Below, one piece after another: positions 1 through 24,400 of a DNA stretch of 64,000 nucleotides. Both the position numbers and the translations under genes were made by a program. The notes below the pieces were generated by a model. That model searched no databases. It was not told the origin of the DNA and saw only the letters and a program-made list of their open reading frames with translations. This stretch comes from Siniperca chuatsi. Taxonomy: Eukaryota; Chordata; Actinopteri; Centrarchiformes; Sinipercidae. Position 1 is the stretch's first letter. Every line of letters begins with the position of its first letter. The stretch covers positions 9,141,422 to 9,205,421 of the forward strand of contig NC_058063.1 in NCBI RefSeq assembly GCF_020085105.1, read 5' to 3'.

Positions 1-12152
<12,152 letters not shown>

Positions 12153-12900
12153 TTTCAATCAGTGACGATTATCTACATTGAAAAGAACATAGAGCATTGA
12201 AAATAGTCTGAACGTTATCAAGACAAAAATCTAATTAACGCTAGTTAAAAACTTAAGCTAATGGTGACTTTGCCCACCAGCGTCGCCTTGTGCTTGTGTT
12301 GCCCCTGGCAACCGCAAGGACACAGTGTCAAATTTACCAAAGTGATAAATGACTCTTCCTGTAAACTTTCAAAACAAAAGCATGAAGGAGCACACGTTTC
12401 GGTTTCAATATGTTGGACAGAAGTAATGCAAATTACGAAAACAAAAAAGTAAAACACATAAGAATCATCTGTTGTAAAAAATATTTTAAATTTTGGTACA
12501 GAATATACTTTATCAACCATTAAAATATTTTTGTTTAAATGGAAATAATTTTTCGAGGTTAATTGTTATGTCAAATGTTGTTGTCATTTCTTTTCTCCAC
12601 TAGATGGCGGTAGGATCTCTGGGCTGTGAGTCCAAACCTCCTGAGCCAAAGCATTAATCCACAAATAATGGTAACAGTTTACACAATATTTCACTATTTC
12701 CCATAAATTGTAATTATTGTCATTATCATTATAATAGTACAAGGAAGTAATCCATAAATTGTAACCATCCAAAGATTAACCAAAGATTCCACCATACACA
12801 CACATACACAAACTCCCCTTTAAAAGTCTAGAAGAAGAAGTTTTTTCTTGACACTGTCACCAAGTGCTTGCTCATGGTGGGAATTGTTGGGTCTCTGTAA
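12153..12900. other. Intergenic, upstream of spag17
   Basis: AT-rich sequence with no convincing coding exon on either strand. The first 100-200 bp should hold the spag17 promoter and 5' UTR, but I see no TATA or clear initiator to place a start site. Confidence 0.5.
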
Positions 12901-12904
12901 ATAA

Positions 12905-12978
12905 TATTACAGTCTATAGGAAAAGTGCAATGAGATAACTTTTGTTATGAACTGGCGCTATATAAATAAAATAAAATT
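12905..12978 (+). repeat. Retroposon 3' tail fragment
   Basis: The segment GTTATGAACTGGCGCTATAT followed by AAATAAAATAAAATTGAAT matches a 3' terminal motif common to teleost SINEs and LINEs, with its A-rich tail repeat. No body is recognisable. Confidence 0.5.
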
Positions 12979-12979
12979 G

Positions 12980-15385
12980 AATCAAAAGTTTAATGACAGT
13001 AGTTATGAGCAGTAATTCTGCTTGGTCCAGTCACTGAATGAAGCACTTGAGCCATAAAACAGATTTACATTATGAAAGACAGCTGGTTTGATTTCAGCGC
13101 CAGAATCTGTGGAAAAAATTACCCAGAGCATTCTAAGAATGGAAATCTAGTGCCATTTCATCTGTATTATGAATGATGACACAATTGTTCCACCAGATGA
13201 GCCAAGTTACAAGAGAGAGGTTAAATTATACCAACACCAATATGAAGAGTCTCTAATTCTACTTTGATATACTGTATGAATCTGAGTAAAATATAAATCT
13301 ATTTTGAACCATAATAATGCAGGCAATACCGCAAAGGAGATTTAACCTTGGCCAGGTTCTATTTAAAGAAAGGGAGGTTTTAAATGTTAATTAGGTGAAT
13401 ACTGAAGTGGAATAAATATAAAGATACTGTATTAAATGAATGATAATAAGGAAAGTCTGAAAGGGGTCATGGCCACTTCACCACTCCTACACACTCTCAG
13501 GCAACAATTAAATGAGCTTCAACATATCTTAATAATGATTATTTGTATTACTTTTTTAATTAGGTCTGCAATTACAATTCAGTTCTTGAAATGGAAAATA
13601 AAATTCCCAGTAGCTGTTTTACTGTTTCAATTACAGTAGTAGAATAAGAATTGCAAGATGTACATTTTTATAAATAAAACTAAATATGCCTTTCTAATCC
13701 AATACACGTCTTTTTGTCAAATTCAGCAAATATTTCCACAGAGTTGTTTTCATGCTTTTCAGGGGAAGACAAAGACTGCTTCATGACTGAATTTTAACAT
13801 TTTACTGGAAAAGAATGAGCAAGAAAAACATGATCACTGATCCTAAAGCATTTCCTGTTTTACTTTCTGAGTTTCTGTGCCAGCTGAAATTTCAAGAGAC
13901 ATCATCAAGATTGACACCAGAGTTGCGCTTTAACCATTCCCAAGGGTCAAACTGGCTTCTGATTTTATCTTTTCCTGAGGGATTTGTCTTGGCACATACA
14001 CTTACTACAATCTTTAAACAATAAATTCCCTTTGCATGATAGAAGTTTATTTGGATTGTGCAGAGCTGTACAGTCTCAATGAGGTCTATTTGAGCCAGAA
14101 AAGCTGTTCCATTTGAAAATGAATGACTCAATACAGATTATACACTGGGCCTCTGTTAACAATGACTTAGTAGCACTGAATTCATGGAATGCTTCTTCCT
14201 CTGTTCATCAGTGCTTATTATAAAGAATTTCATGCACCACATCTCTGCACCAAAGTCATGGTTTGGCACAGATTTCCAATCAATCCCATGGGATCAGTTT
14301 TGTTAATGCAAGGGACCATTGTCATGAAGGTGACTTCACCCAGGCAACAACCTACTTACAGCAGTTCCCCATAAAAGGTTGAAAGTGAGACAACGCCCAC
14401 TTGTCAACACCAGAGAAATCCATGTTTGAAGCCAGCAGTGCATTAGTTATGGTGGAATTGTCAGCTCCAGACCTTCCAGAGGCAGCGTCCTACGAAGGTC
14501 ACACACCGGCCAGATAAACACTGTAGTGAGTGAAACTTAAAAAACACTCCATCCACACTGCTGCAAATAGCATAGCAACATCTCAAAATATCCGTATTTA
14601 TTTAGGAAATACGCTGCTGTTAAACATGTACATCATGTGTCTGTGAGGGCTATTTTGTTTCATTTTACAGCAGTCGTAATGGTTTATTTAAGAACTTGTT
14701 ACTTAGTTACTCAAAAAAATGTGTCTTACTCAAGTTTAATATAATATGATCGACCCAAGAGGTGCTCAACATCATATGTAAACAAAATAAGACACCAAGT
14801 TCTTGGGAAGGCACTACTTGTTCTTTACACTGTGTTACACTCAGGACCTGAGTATCTATGACCCCATGCAGCAATCAATTTTAAATCATGTGCTCACAAA
14901 CATTTTAAAGCTGTTTTTAGATGATGGATAGTCAGACAAATATCAAGTTGAAGGCTGTGAGGAAAAACACACTGAATGAGCAGACAAATAGAATCCTCAG
15001 TACATTTGAATGCAATCCATTATCCATTATCAGTCATGTAGTAAATAATGTCAAACCGTAGCAAATTATCACTGCTGCTGACACCTTGTCAAGTTGTTGA
15101 TTCATCTCTGTGCTAATTTTTGAAGCTGGTTTCCATGTTCTTGCACTGGACTGTATTAAATTGAAAGATGTTAACATTTTTGATCCAGCATATATGTAAA
15201 AAAGTCCAATTTAACACCACATTCATGTGCTTGGCTAGGAGAGTATGCTAGCAGAGTATGAACATTTCATGTCAGACATTTGTTACCAAATGGCATGGAC
15301 AAAGGCTCATGTGACTTTACAAGAGACCCATTTTGTATTAGAAAAAAAGGTTTTTAATCCCCCTACTGTGCTAAGTACTGAGCAG
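12980..15385. other. Intergenic, no gene recognised
   Basis: About 2.4 kb of AT-rich sequence between spag17 and ddit4l. Open frames are short, without splice-site context or composition typical of genes. I recognise no repeat family or RNA gene here. Confidence 0.5.
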
Positions 15386-15389
15386 TCTA

Positions 15390-15620
15390 CAGTCATGCTA
15401 GCTGCCCTGTGAGGCTGTATTTAGGCACAACAGTGCTTTAAGCTAAATGCTAATGTAAGCATGCTAACATGCTCACAATGACAGTGCAAACATGCTGATA
15501 TTTAGTAAGTATATTTACAATTTTCACAATCTTAGTTTATTGTGTAAGCATGCTAACATTTTAAATAATTAACAAAAAGATACCTAAACTTAAATAAAAT
15601 GCTAACTATTTACATTTTGT
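15390..15620 (+). repeat. Teleost dispersed repeat ('GCTAACATGCT' family), copy 1
   Basis: Contains repeated GCATGCTAACATGCT and AAACATGCTGATATTTAGTA motifs. A second copy in the opposite orientation is at 32256-32460, where the reverse complement of the same blocks occurs in the same relative order. I recognise it as an interspersed repeat of teleosts but cannot name the family safely. Confidence 0.65.
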
Positions 15621-15624
15621 TTGT

Positions 15625-17080
15625 GTTCCTGTGTTGGATTAAATTCAATACTTGATACACTATTGACTATCCCTCAGCCTGTGGTAACTCCTGCCTGATT
15701 GCCCTCGGTGCACAGGTGTTTAAGTGACACTTGGCAATGCAAAGTAGATTTAAAATTCCACTCACCAACATTGCATGTTGCCAGCTGATCCAATGGCAGC
15801 GAGAGGTGAGGGTTTGAAAGATTTGAATTTCAATACCCCGAAATCATGTGATATAACTTCAGTAAAGAGCAAACAGCAAGCTCATGTTTACCAACCTGAC
15901 CATATAAAGTAGAGTCCAACTTTCTCTGGACGGATACCTCGCTCCCCGCTGTTTAGGAGTGTGTGTTTTGATTTGTCACAGTGGCTCGGGACCACTGTCA
16001 AGTGACCACACCTGACAGAAAATGACATTTGGGCAAATTAAGTAAGTCTGTGAAATTACAAATAAACCCACCTGTAACACAGCCTTCTGTATGGCACCTC
16101 CAGCGGGCAAAATCTTTCATCATTTAATCATTTTGTGGCCTCTTTTTTTTTGTTTGCAGTCTCACAGGACAGCTGGTATTGCAAAAGACTGTCCAAAATC
16201 AGTCCCTATTTGCTACCAAATGGGAATACTGAATGAGTAAACAAGGATCTATTTCTATATAGATTTATATCCACTGTACTTTTTACTATAGATATACTAT
16301 AGTATAAACACAAAAACAACCAAGTGTGATCAGATTGGCTGGAAATATCCTGTAAATTAGCAAAGAAAAGATGATAATGCAAAGCAAAAAGTTGTTTACA
16401 TAGATTATAACACTTAGGAGACAGATAAACATATCTGGATCATCAAATAACCCCGGTCCCAGTGTGACATGCGTGCACCCTTATCCACGTTCATCAGATT
16501 TCCATCTTCCCAGAAAGAGGTTGTTCTGTGGGTCAGGAGGAAACATGGAATCAAGCCCAGCTCAGAGTCAGGAAACAAACAGACCTATCCAGTGACTCAG
16601 ACACCTCGTGGGGACGGAGTGGTGAATCAAAGCTGGTAAACATCTGTAGGCTGTCGAGGCTTTGCAGTATGTGCTGTGTAGGCAGCGGGCATGTGTCTGA
16701 TCAGTGTGACTGACTCTGCAGCTGTGGCAGGGAAGGACCCTTTTCACAACATGGTACTCTCACTGAAACCCACACTGTGCAGGCTGAGATTTATCATGCT
16801 GACACTGAGAAGCTCAAGTACCACCAATGGATTCATGAACTTCGGTGAATGAGCTGCCAAGCCAGTACAGTGCAGCTCAGATTCTTTTGGTTGCAGCAGC
16901 GCGAAAAGGCCTTCAGTACTTTTCCATGAGGCTAGATTAATTATGTTGGTGTGTCCCTTGGTAGGAGCATTTGCTGCCTCTGCCTTTCTTTGGACATACA
17001 GCATAAACCAAGGATGTAATATACTGGTAAAATTCAGCACTTGACACAAGGCTTAGCGTAGGTGTCAATTAATCTACACC
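15625..17080. other. Intergenic, no gene recognised
   Basis: No exon or RNA gene can be supported. Several open frames of 60-100 codons occur on both strands (for example 16528-16713 and 16744-17049), but none has a recognisable domain, good splice borders or a paired exon. Confidence 0.5.
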
Positions 17081-17129
17081 AATTTTTTTCATCTGGCTGC
17101 AGATATATATAAATTGGAAGACTGGGCTA

Positions 17130-17870
17130 AACACTCAAGTACTGGTTTTCTTGCAAAGAGTTAGATGAGAAGATTGATACCAATCTCATGCTTCTCTACT
17201 TGGGTTAAGTTCAATAATTTTGAATGCCTCCGGAAGCATTATGTTTTCCAGTTGTCCTTCCGTCCCATTCTCGTGGATGTGATATCTCAGGAACGCTTTG
17301 AGGAAATGTCTTCACATTTGGCACAGATGTCCACTCAAGGATAAACTGATTAGAATTTGGAAATCAAAGGTCAAAGGTCAAGCTCACTGTGACCTCACAA
17401 AACACACTTTTGGGCATAAGAATTGATGCAGTAATTATGACAAAATTTCACACAGATGTATAATGGATAGATGGATACAACGATGAAGTGATGACATTTT
17501 TTACCCAAAAGGTCAAAGGTCAACTTTACCTTTAAAAATGCCCGGAGAAAACAAAAGCACCACATTTTGTGTAGCTGTACTCTATAAGAATCCATCTTTA
17601 CATAGTAATCAAGTACATGTGCAACTGTTTAGCCAATACATCTATGATAATCTTCATTAATCAGTTCAATAATGTGTATTCATTGGAATCATCAATATAG
17701 TGATAACTTCCATTTAGCCAAAAAATACACTTTATACCTTTGATTCAATTCCTTCCAAGTATTATTATCTACATTTATTATATGAGTCTGGACAGAGATG
17801 GAGGTAAACTGCAACTTGACTGGTTGGTGGAGGCGTACAACCGCGGGGCGGTAATTCTGTTTTTTTCAGC
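17130..17870 (+). repeat. Compound of dispersed teleost repeats
   Basis: 17155-17200 carries the AGAGTTAGATGAGAAGATTG block of the MITE-like family seen at 46812 and 59357. From about 17215 a second repeat starts with GATATCTCAGGAACGCTTTG, includes GGTCAAAGGTCAAGCTCACT, and ends near 17860 with GGAGGCGTACAACCGCGGGG. These blocks recur widely in fish genomes as I remember them. No open frame of note. Confidence 0.6.
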
Positions 17871-18477
17871 ATAAATCATCATCTATATATAGGAATGTTA
17901 AACATGGTAATGAAAGTTATTTGTTCTATACAACATATTTTTTTGATAGTGAATGTCCACAGACAGATGTTCAGTGTTTTATACTGAGCTCAGCAATGCC
18001 AACTTGTATTGCTGACCCACATTAGCACAGCAAGGGAACGGTGTCAGGCGTGTGACACTGAGTAAATGATCACTGGTGCTTTGTCCCTTCACAGTTGACA
18101 GTAATGCATCTTGCACAAGATCATGTGCTTCTGTCATTAACCTACTGTAACCACGTCACCCTGTTCACTTGTTTCTGCATGAATGACGCGATCAATATAA
18201 AGTAGTACACCATTATGTGAATAGCCTACTTACTTTAGCCTCTAACCATGCACTTACAAAGATGAGAGGCTGAAGTGGAGAAAAAGGTCATGAGCACTAA
18301 CTTCATTTCTACAAATGTCCCACACAAGTGTCACAATCTTCAGTTCATCTGTATAGCTCACAAGCAGAGGCCCACAAAATCACTATGGAGACACCTCCAT
18401 TGGAGACAGTGAGAAATATCACAAACTCTGCAGGTTTGCACAACAAACAGCTGATGTGCTTATATGAACAGCAGCTT

Positions 18478-18497
18478 TTTTTTTTTTTTTTTTTTTT
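18478..18497. repeat. Poly(T) tract
   Basis: About 20 consecutive T followed by AATATTGATG. It could be the A-tail of a minus-strand retroposon, but no body is recognised beside it. Confidence 0.7.
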
Positions 18498-18939
18498 AAT
18501 ATTGATGTGCAAGTGTAAAATCAAGTAGGGCAAGATCAGCAATTCAATCATTTCCCTAAGGCTCTGTAGTTCAAAATGTTAAAGTAATCAAAGTTTGTTT
18601 GTTTCTATGAATTTGTTGTGCCAAATAAGCAACATTATGATGCCTATACAGTAGAAGTGTCCTACAGTGACTACTGGTGGCTTTCATAAAGCGAAATATA
18701 TTCTTTCGTCATTCTAGCCTGGAGCACGCATAATAAAAACATCACATTCTTGTAGAGATCTTGTTGCTCCTGTTCTGTTTGAAAAGCCTGCATTGTACCA
18801 CTGTTGTCTGCCCACTCCAGGCTTGCAGGCCTGATTCATTGCTCCAGAATATGCACAGTAATGTTCTGCGACTGCAAATTACCAGCAATTACTTTGCACG
18901 CCCTGGTTGACAAATCACACAAAAACAAATGAGCTTTTA

Positions 18940-19742
18940 CATTTGGGTGAACCATCCTTTTAATAATCTATAAAGGCTCTGCATTGAAAAGGCGTGTCTG
19001 TAGGAGGGGGGTATAAAAATAAAAATGCAATAAAACATTTACACTAAACTTACACATAGCTGTGATCCAAGTGAAAAAATGTACATGTCTATGACATTTA
19101 AGGCATCCACATTGTCCTAGTGTGAGAAGCCCACACGACAGCAGCATCTTCACAGGACGTTCAATCTTAAAAACATCCGCAGCCCTAAATACAGCATTAC
19201 ACAACTAGCTACATATGGCCCCCAAAAGACTACATTTCAGTCTCCTATTCAAGCCTAGGTGTGTTTACTGTTGCTGAACACATTCACTGCATCTGGAAAC
19301 ACGCAGATGCATCAACAAAGTGGCTAGTGTCTTTAACAAAGTGTACCCACAGTATGTCCCTCTCAAATATGTTGATGTGAACATGGTTTTACATTCATCT
19401 GCAAAATGTACAGTTTAAAATTCTGTTTGAGCAACAAATGCTCTGATTAGAAAAAAACCAAAAAACCAAACCCAGAATATTACAATTTTGCTGATTAAAA
19501 AAAAAGCACTTTTAGAAACACTGAAGCCAAACCCAGAACTATCAGGCTCATTTATGCATAAGCTTTTAACGTTACATCCCAAGTTCCAAACTGAACTGAC
19601 TGGCTACTAATAGTTGAACTGACAAACTATATTGTACAAAAACACTGTAGAAAATATGACACCACTGGAGTGTCATTTACATTTGAGCAGAAGTGCGTTT
19701 ACCCCACAGGAAACCCAATATCCCACTAATCCCTCCCATAGT
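18940..19742 (-). other. ddit4l: Probable 3' UTR of ddit4l
   Basis: About 0.8 kb of AT-rich sequence after the ddit4l stop codon. On the minus strand an ATTAAA-type poly(A) signal can be read at 18962-18957. The true end cannot be fixed without transcript data. Confidence 0.4.
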
Positions 19743-20861
19743 TTAGCACTCCTCTACCACGGTACCAGCCGAGGAGGAGTACAGTTTTTTCTTGACAAGC
19801 CGGAAACCTGGACTCAGTTTAAGAACATGCCTGAGAGTCGGGGCAAAGCAGGTTCCCATAAAAAGGAAGTCCCGTAGGCTGGGCCAGGCAGTGCCGTCCT
19901 GCTTGAACACAAGCGTGAGCTCAAATGTGGGCACCACGGTAGCATCGTACACGATGCGCTCCAGGCGCTTGCAGCCCTTGTCCAGCTCCAGGTGGACATA
20001 GAGGACGCAGCCGCGCAGGCCGCAGGGCTCGCAAGATGCCAGCCGCAGGACTTCGCGAGCTATTCTCCGTGTGAGCTTCTCTGGTACCAGCACAGAGGAG
20101 CAGTGCAGTGTCGTCTTCTTGGCTCGTGACAGGCAGTTTTCAAACATCTTGGCCAGCTGTTGACAGGTTCTGTCCTCAGCGACATCTGCATTCCTCTGGG
20201 GCTCAGCCAGGCAGTGATCCCAGAAATCCAGTTCTGGGAAAACAATGCAAGTTGAACATTTAAGGACCTATGCCAGCTTTCTTTTTTTAAGTAAACATAC
20301 CAACTGCAGGACAACAAAAGGCTATTTCAAGATGCCAACATGCACAAATCACATTAAGGTTTTTCTTTAGTTTTTGAGTGAATGGATCTGCTTTTGCATC
20401 CCCTCTGGTTGCAGTGTGTAGACATATGTGTCAACACTCTTGCATGAGAAAATGAAGGTCTCTAACATCACAGACTGCTAGACTGTCCAAAACCTTAAGA
20501 TAGGAATCAAACCAATCACAATATAGGTTTTGCAATACAATAATCTAGTTTTGTTAAGAAAAACCCCGATAGATATGCCATTATAGGCAGGCTGCTGTTG
20601 TGCAGACAGGCTGAAGGGATGACTTCATCCTCTGTTGACTTGCCTCCCCTCCTCCCACTGCTGCAGCCATGCACCACATAGGGATAAACAACCACACACA
20701 AATGGAAGAATCCAGCAACTCGCTGTTATCTATACAGACAAAAACACACAGAAAAAGCCAGTACACTTACCTTTCTCAATGCAAGCCTGGTCGTAACTTC
20801 GGTCAACCAATTCTGAAATACAGTCGCTGCTTTTGGTCTTTAATGTGCTTGTGGCAACCAT
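19743..20861 (-). CDS. ddit4l: DNA-damage-inducible transcript 4-like (REDD2)
   Basis: Complete coding sequence in two coding exons: 20861-20771 (30 codons plus 1 nt) and 20233-19743, giving 193 aa, the length I recall for human DDIT4L. REDD proteins block mTORC1 via TSC1/TSC2 under stress and act in the cytosol. The N-terminus MVATSTLKTKSSDCISELVD resembles DDIT4L rather than DDIT4 (which starts MPSLWD). The second exon holds the REDD core: SSVLVPEKLTRRIAREVLRL, EPCGLRGC, VVPTFELTLVFKQDG, and the C-terminal LSPGFRLVKKKLYSS, with the di-Lys surface needed for mTORC1 inhibition in the family. Borders are GT-AG, phase 1. An upstream non-coding exon ends at 21163. Confidence 0.95.
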
Positions 20862-20920
20862 GGTGACGGTCTTGATTTCACCAGGAGTGGGCTGTTTTCT
20901 TGTGGTTTTAGCAAAGCTGA
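20771..20920 (-). CDS. ddit4l: ddit4l exon 2 (5' UTR tail plus first 30 codons)
   Basis: The acceptor TTTTTCAG lies at 20928-20921, followed by 59 nt of 5' UTR, the ATG at 20861-20859 in a good context (ACCATGG), and the donor GTAAGT after 20771. The ACCATGG context and similarity to the MVAT start of DDIT4L decide this start. Confidence 0.88.
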
Positions 20921-21162
20921 CTGAAAAACGAGGTAGAAGCGTCAGTGCAACAGTCGAAGCGGATAGTTTTTAGCTCAATAAGAGACAGGTGGCTCATTAA
21001 GGTAGCTACCTTAGGATGTCAAGGCTTCAAACTGTCAAAATGTAGCCATTAACAAAACAACCCTTGACTTACCCGCCCCCCACAAAACAGAAGTTTAGCT
21101 GTATTATTTTAGCTGTTCATTTCAAGCTAACAACCATTTCTTCTGAATATTAAATGACTTAC

Positions 21163-21255
21163 CTTAAATATTATTTAGAGCAAAAATAAATATTTTAGAC
21201 GGTTTCTCATAAATAAATTCGCACGCCGACACACACACAGAGACATACAAACACA
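21163..21255 (-). other. ddit4l: ddit4l non-coding exon 1 (approximate 5' end)
   Basis: A perfect donor (AAG then GTAAGT) ends this exon at 21163. The 5' end is put about 30 nt after the TATA box at 21282-21289. It has no in-frame ATG continuing into the coding exon. Confidence 0.6.
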
Positions 21256-21281
21256 CTGCAGCAGGCAAAAGTTCTGAGGAA

Positions 21282-21410
21282 TATTTATACATTCCTCCTA
21301 CTCAGCTGACCCGAGGGTTTGACCAATCAGAGCACGCCTCGCGACGTAAACCGCAGCACTTCTCTGATTGGCTGCGAAATAGGGTTTAAATTAAATAATT
21401 GACCAATACT
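21282..21410 (-). promoter_or_regulatory. ddit4l: ddit4l promoter (TATA plus CCAAT boxes)
   Basis: On the minus strand a TATAAATA box occupies 21289-21282. Further upstream are three CCAAT-type boxes in either orientation: ACCAATCAG near 21320, GATTGGCTG near 21365 and ACCAATACT near 21401, in a locally CpG-containing stretch (CTCGCGACGTAAACCGC). This compact stress-gene layout fits a rapidly induced REDD gene. The initiation site is inferred. Confidence 0.65.
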
Positions 21411-21419
21411 TAAGGAGAA

Positions 21420-24400
21420 TATTTGTGTTGCTACACGGACAAGATAGCTTGCTGCTTTTTATTTGCACACAGGGGTTCATCCATCCCTTTGGCAGGAAAA
21501 GAGTCATATAACAAATTTTACAATATTGAAAACCTCGATTAATCTAAGAATAGCAAACACACAGTTCATACTAGGTTTAACTATTTTGAATATGAAAACA
21601 TTTTGCTGATTTTAAATGAAATTCAGAATGACAACCAGCCTCTGTGATTTTAACATATTAAATATTTCATATTTCATGAAAAGACTTATTTAGTGTCCAC
21701 TATTCAAAATAGTCCATTCAGACTCAAATGGCATCACATCTGCTTAAATACTTTGTTTCAGCCACAGAAACTTGTTATTTAGCCTTAAGATTTTTGAATT
21801 TTGTGGGGTGATGGCCAAAAAAACACTTTAATCTTTAATCTCCCTATCATATGTTATGTTGCGTTTAGCAAATGTAGGAAGTACAGCCATTCAGTAATAA
21901 TACAGATGCACAAACAGGAGTTCAAATTCTTTGAACACAAATTTAATGCAAAAGTCTCTATGCAAGAGGCAACATATTGGGTCTCTATGCATTTTTTTAT
22001 AGCATTCAAACAACTACCACATCTCCCATGAGGCTTTGATGACTTTGTTGTTGTCGAATGTTAAGGAAATAATTGTTTTCCTTTTTTATCTTTGTTAAAA
22101 TGCATGTTTTTTTTTACTACCAAGTATTAGATATGCAACCTTCTATAGCAAACCAACTACAAGTTCATAATTCACACCTACACCTTTGATTAGACAACTA
22201 ACCTCATACATAAAATGTTGTATTTATTCTAGTTGTAACAAAGAATTGTTGAAAAGGACAATCTACATTTTTGACACACAGGCAGTATTTTCAGCAGGAT
22301 TAACACTTTCAAACACGGTACTGGTTTTGAAATAAGAAGCAGAAACGCGAGTATGGAGATTCTTGGCTTGACCTCAACAGCATTGCTTCTGAACCCTCAC
22401 ACACCAATCCAAGAGGGTCCAGGGATCTGCAGCAAAATGAAGAATTATTAGTGGCTGCCTTGTGAAAAACTACCCCAAAATAGAAGCTCAGAGAATGAAA
22501 TCTATTGTGTGGCTTTCACCTCCAACAGGCATGTAATTATGTGCAAAAAAAAAAAGCAAAACATTTTCCCAGATGGATCTCTAAAACAAATGAAAACAGA
22601 TGTCTGTGGCCTATTCCCAGCGTATCTGAGGGTCCTTTACATGAGGAAGGAGGAAGCCAAAATGTCTGTGCATTTACATTTGGCAGGTAAAACGCAGAGC
22701 ACAGTTGTTCAGCTCATCAGCAGTTTATCCCTCATCATACACTGTCTCAACAGAAATGTTCTCCAAGTAACTGAAGCTGCCCCTCTTACCCCCAGCAGCT
22801 CTGCTGGCTAAAGGGTAATGGAATCCGATGGACGACAGAGAGAGAGAGAGAGAGAGAGTGCTTTCCTCCAGTCACATGGGGAGAACTAGATATGCCTCAG
22901 AAAAAAAGTCACATGCTTTAGCTAGTGTTACTGCCTTTGTGGATGCTGGCATATGCTGTGTAAAGTGCTAGATAAGCAAGGCTTTTGTTTAAGTTATGTG
23001 CAAAAGGCTTCAGGTAGGATTCAGATTGTTTGATCAACATGGTGTGGGAATAGGTCAAGATAATCTTAGCAGGTTTTTATGTGAATACATTTCTTTATCA
23101 GTTTATTTGTGAAAAACAAGTTTAAATATGAAATATAAAAAGGTTTTTGTTGTGGTTTACTGGAATATGTTGTCATATAACTGTACTTGAAATATGTATT
23201 AGATTTGCTGTTGCCAAGAAATCAAAGGTTTAGGCATGAGAGTTGTAGAATCAGTCATGGGAAGCAGCTGACATGTCCCTGCAGTGTCACCCCTCTCTTT
23301 GATATAATCTGTTATCAGGATACACAGTCAAGTTACTGAAATAATTTTATGCCCTTACATTTTTAAACCCAGTTTCCTCGATAGTATTCTGCTTGTAATA
23401 GTTAAAAAATAAATAATAAGAATATTGGCTATTTGATCATTCACCAGCTGCAATGTACGCATGGATGACAAAGAAAGAAAATGTTTCTAAACCAGGTGTT
23501 CAGACCACAGTTCAAAAATGCATAGTGTCAGCTGTCTTTATGACAGTTGTTTTAATGAGGTTTTGACCTAAATGTATGTAGAATATACGAAGGTCACTAT
23601 TTTGGTGAGAAATCAATCATAACATGCTGTCTTGAGAATAAGGCAAACACAGGGACTATTTACACAGTTGTGAAGCCTTTCTGGGATGCAACCATCCCAA
23701 CAAAAAAAAAATTTTTTTACAAGTGATAAGTGTGAGAAAGTTAGGTCAACTTTGTAAACAATACAGTTTAGATATTACGGCGCTCATTATAGTTTGAGGT
23801 CCCAAATGACATATTTCTGACTGTCCTTACAGCTCAAACTGAGTTCAGAAAGAAAGCCCTTATGATCTCTGAACTCATACATGAAATAATACTCTGCAGC
23901 TAAAAGCTTTGGAGACCTAATGTGTTTACAGCAACTTGTAATCTCAGTTGGATTTCACTTAAAGTGAAATGAATCTTTCTTTTTTGCCATGACAATAACA
24001 GAGCAGAGACCAGGCTAGCAATGTAAAGCACCTCTGCTTTTGACCTTCACTCCCTGTTGGTAAGGCGAGTCAACCAAAATCAGCTTGTGAATTTGCTTCA
24101 TGTGCCAGCTCCTGTTTCCCTGAAAGAGGCAAATGATAAAATGTGTTGTGTTTCAGGTTACTAATCCATCGCCGTTCAGATGAACCTTCTGTTATCACCC
24201 GTCAAGATGCCTGGTATGCCAGGCTGGCCCCACTCTCTGTTCAGTGAAATGTGCCGCTTGTCGCACCCTCTTCCCTCCCCAGTGAAATTTAACAACAGGA
24301 GCCTTTTTGCTGAGTTGCATTTCTCCACGGGTGATAACAGGTTGCATGTGCAGGAGTATTCCTCATGCATATCAGAGCATTGCTGGTCCTGCACACAGCT

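Noticed and set aside
16528..17049. Frames on both strands in the spag17-ddit4l interval
   Set aside because: No similarity, no paired exons, no consistent coding bias.
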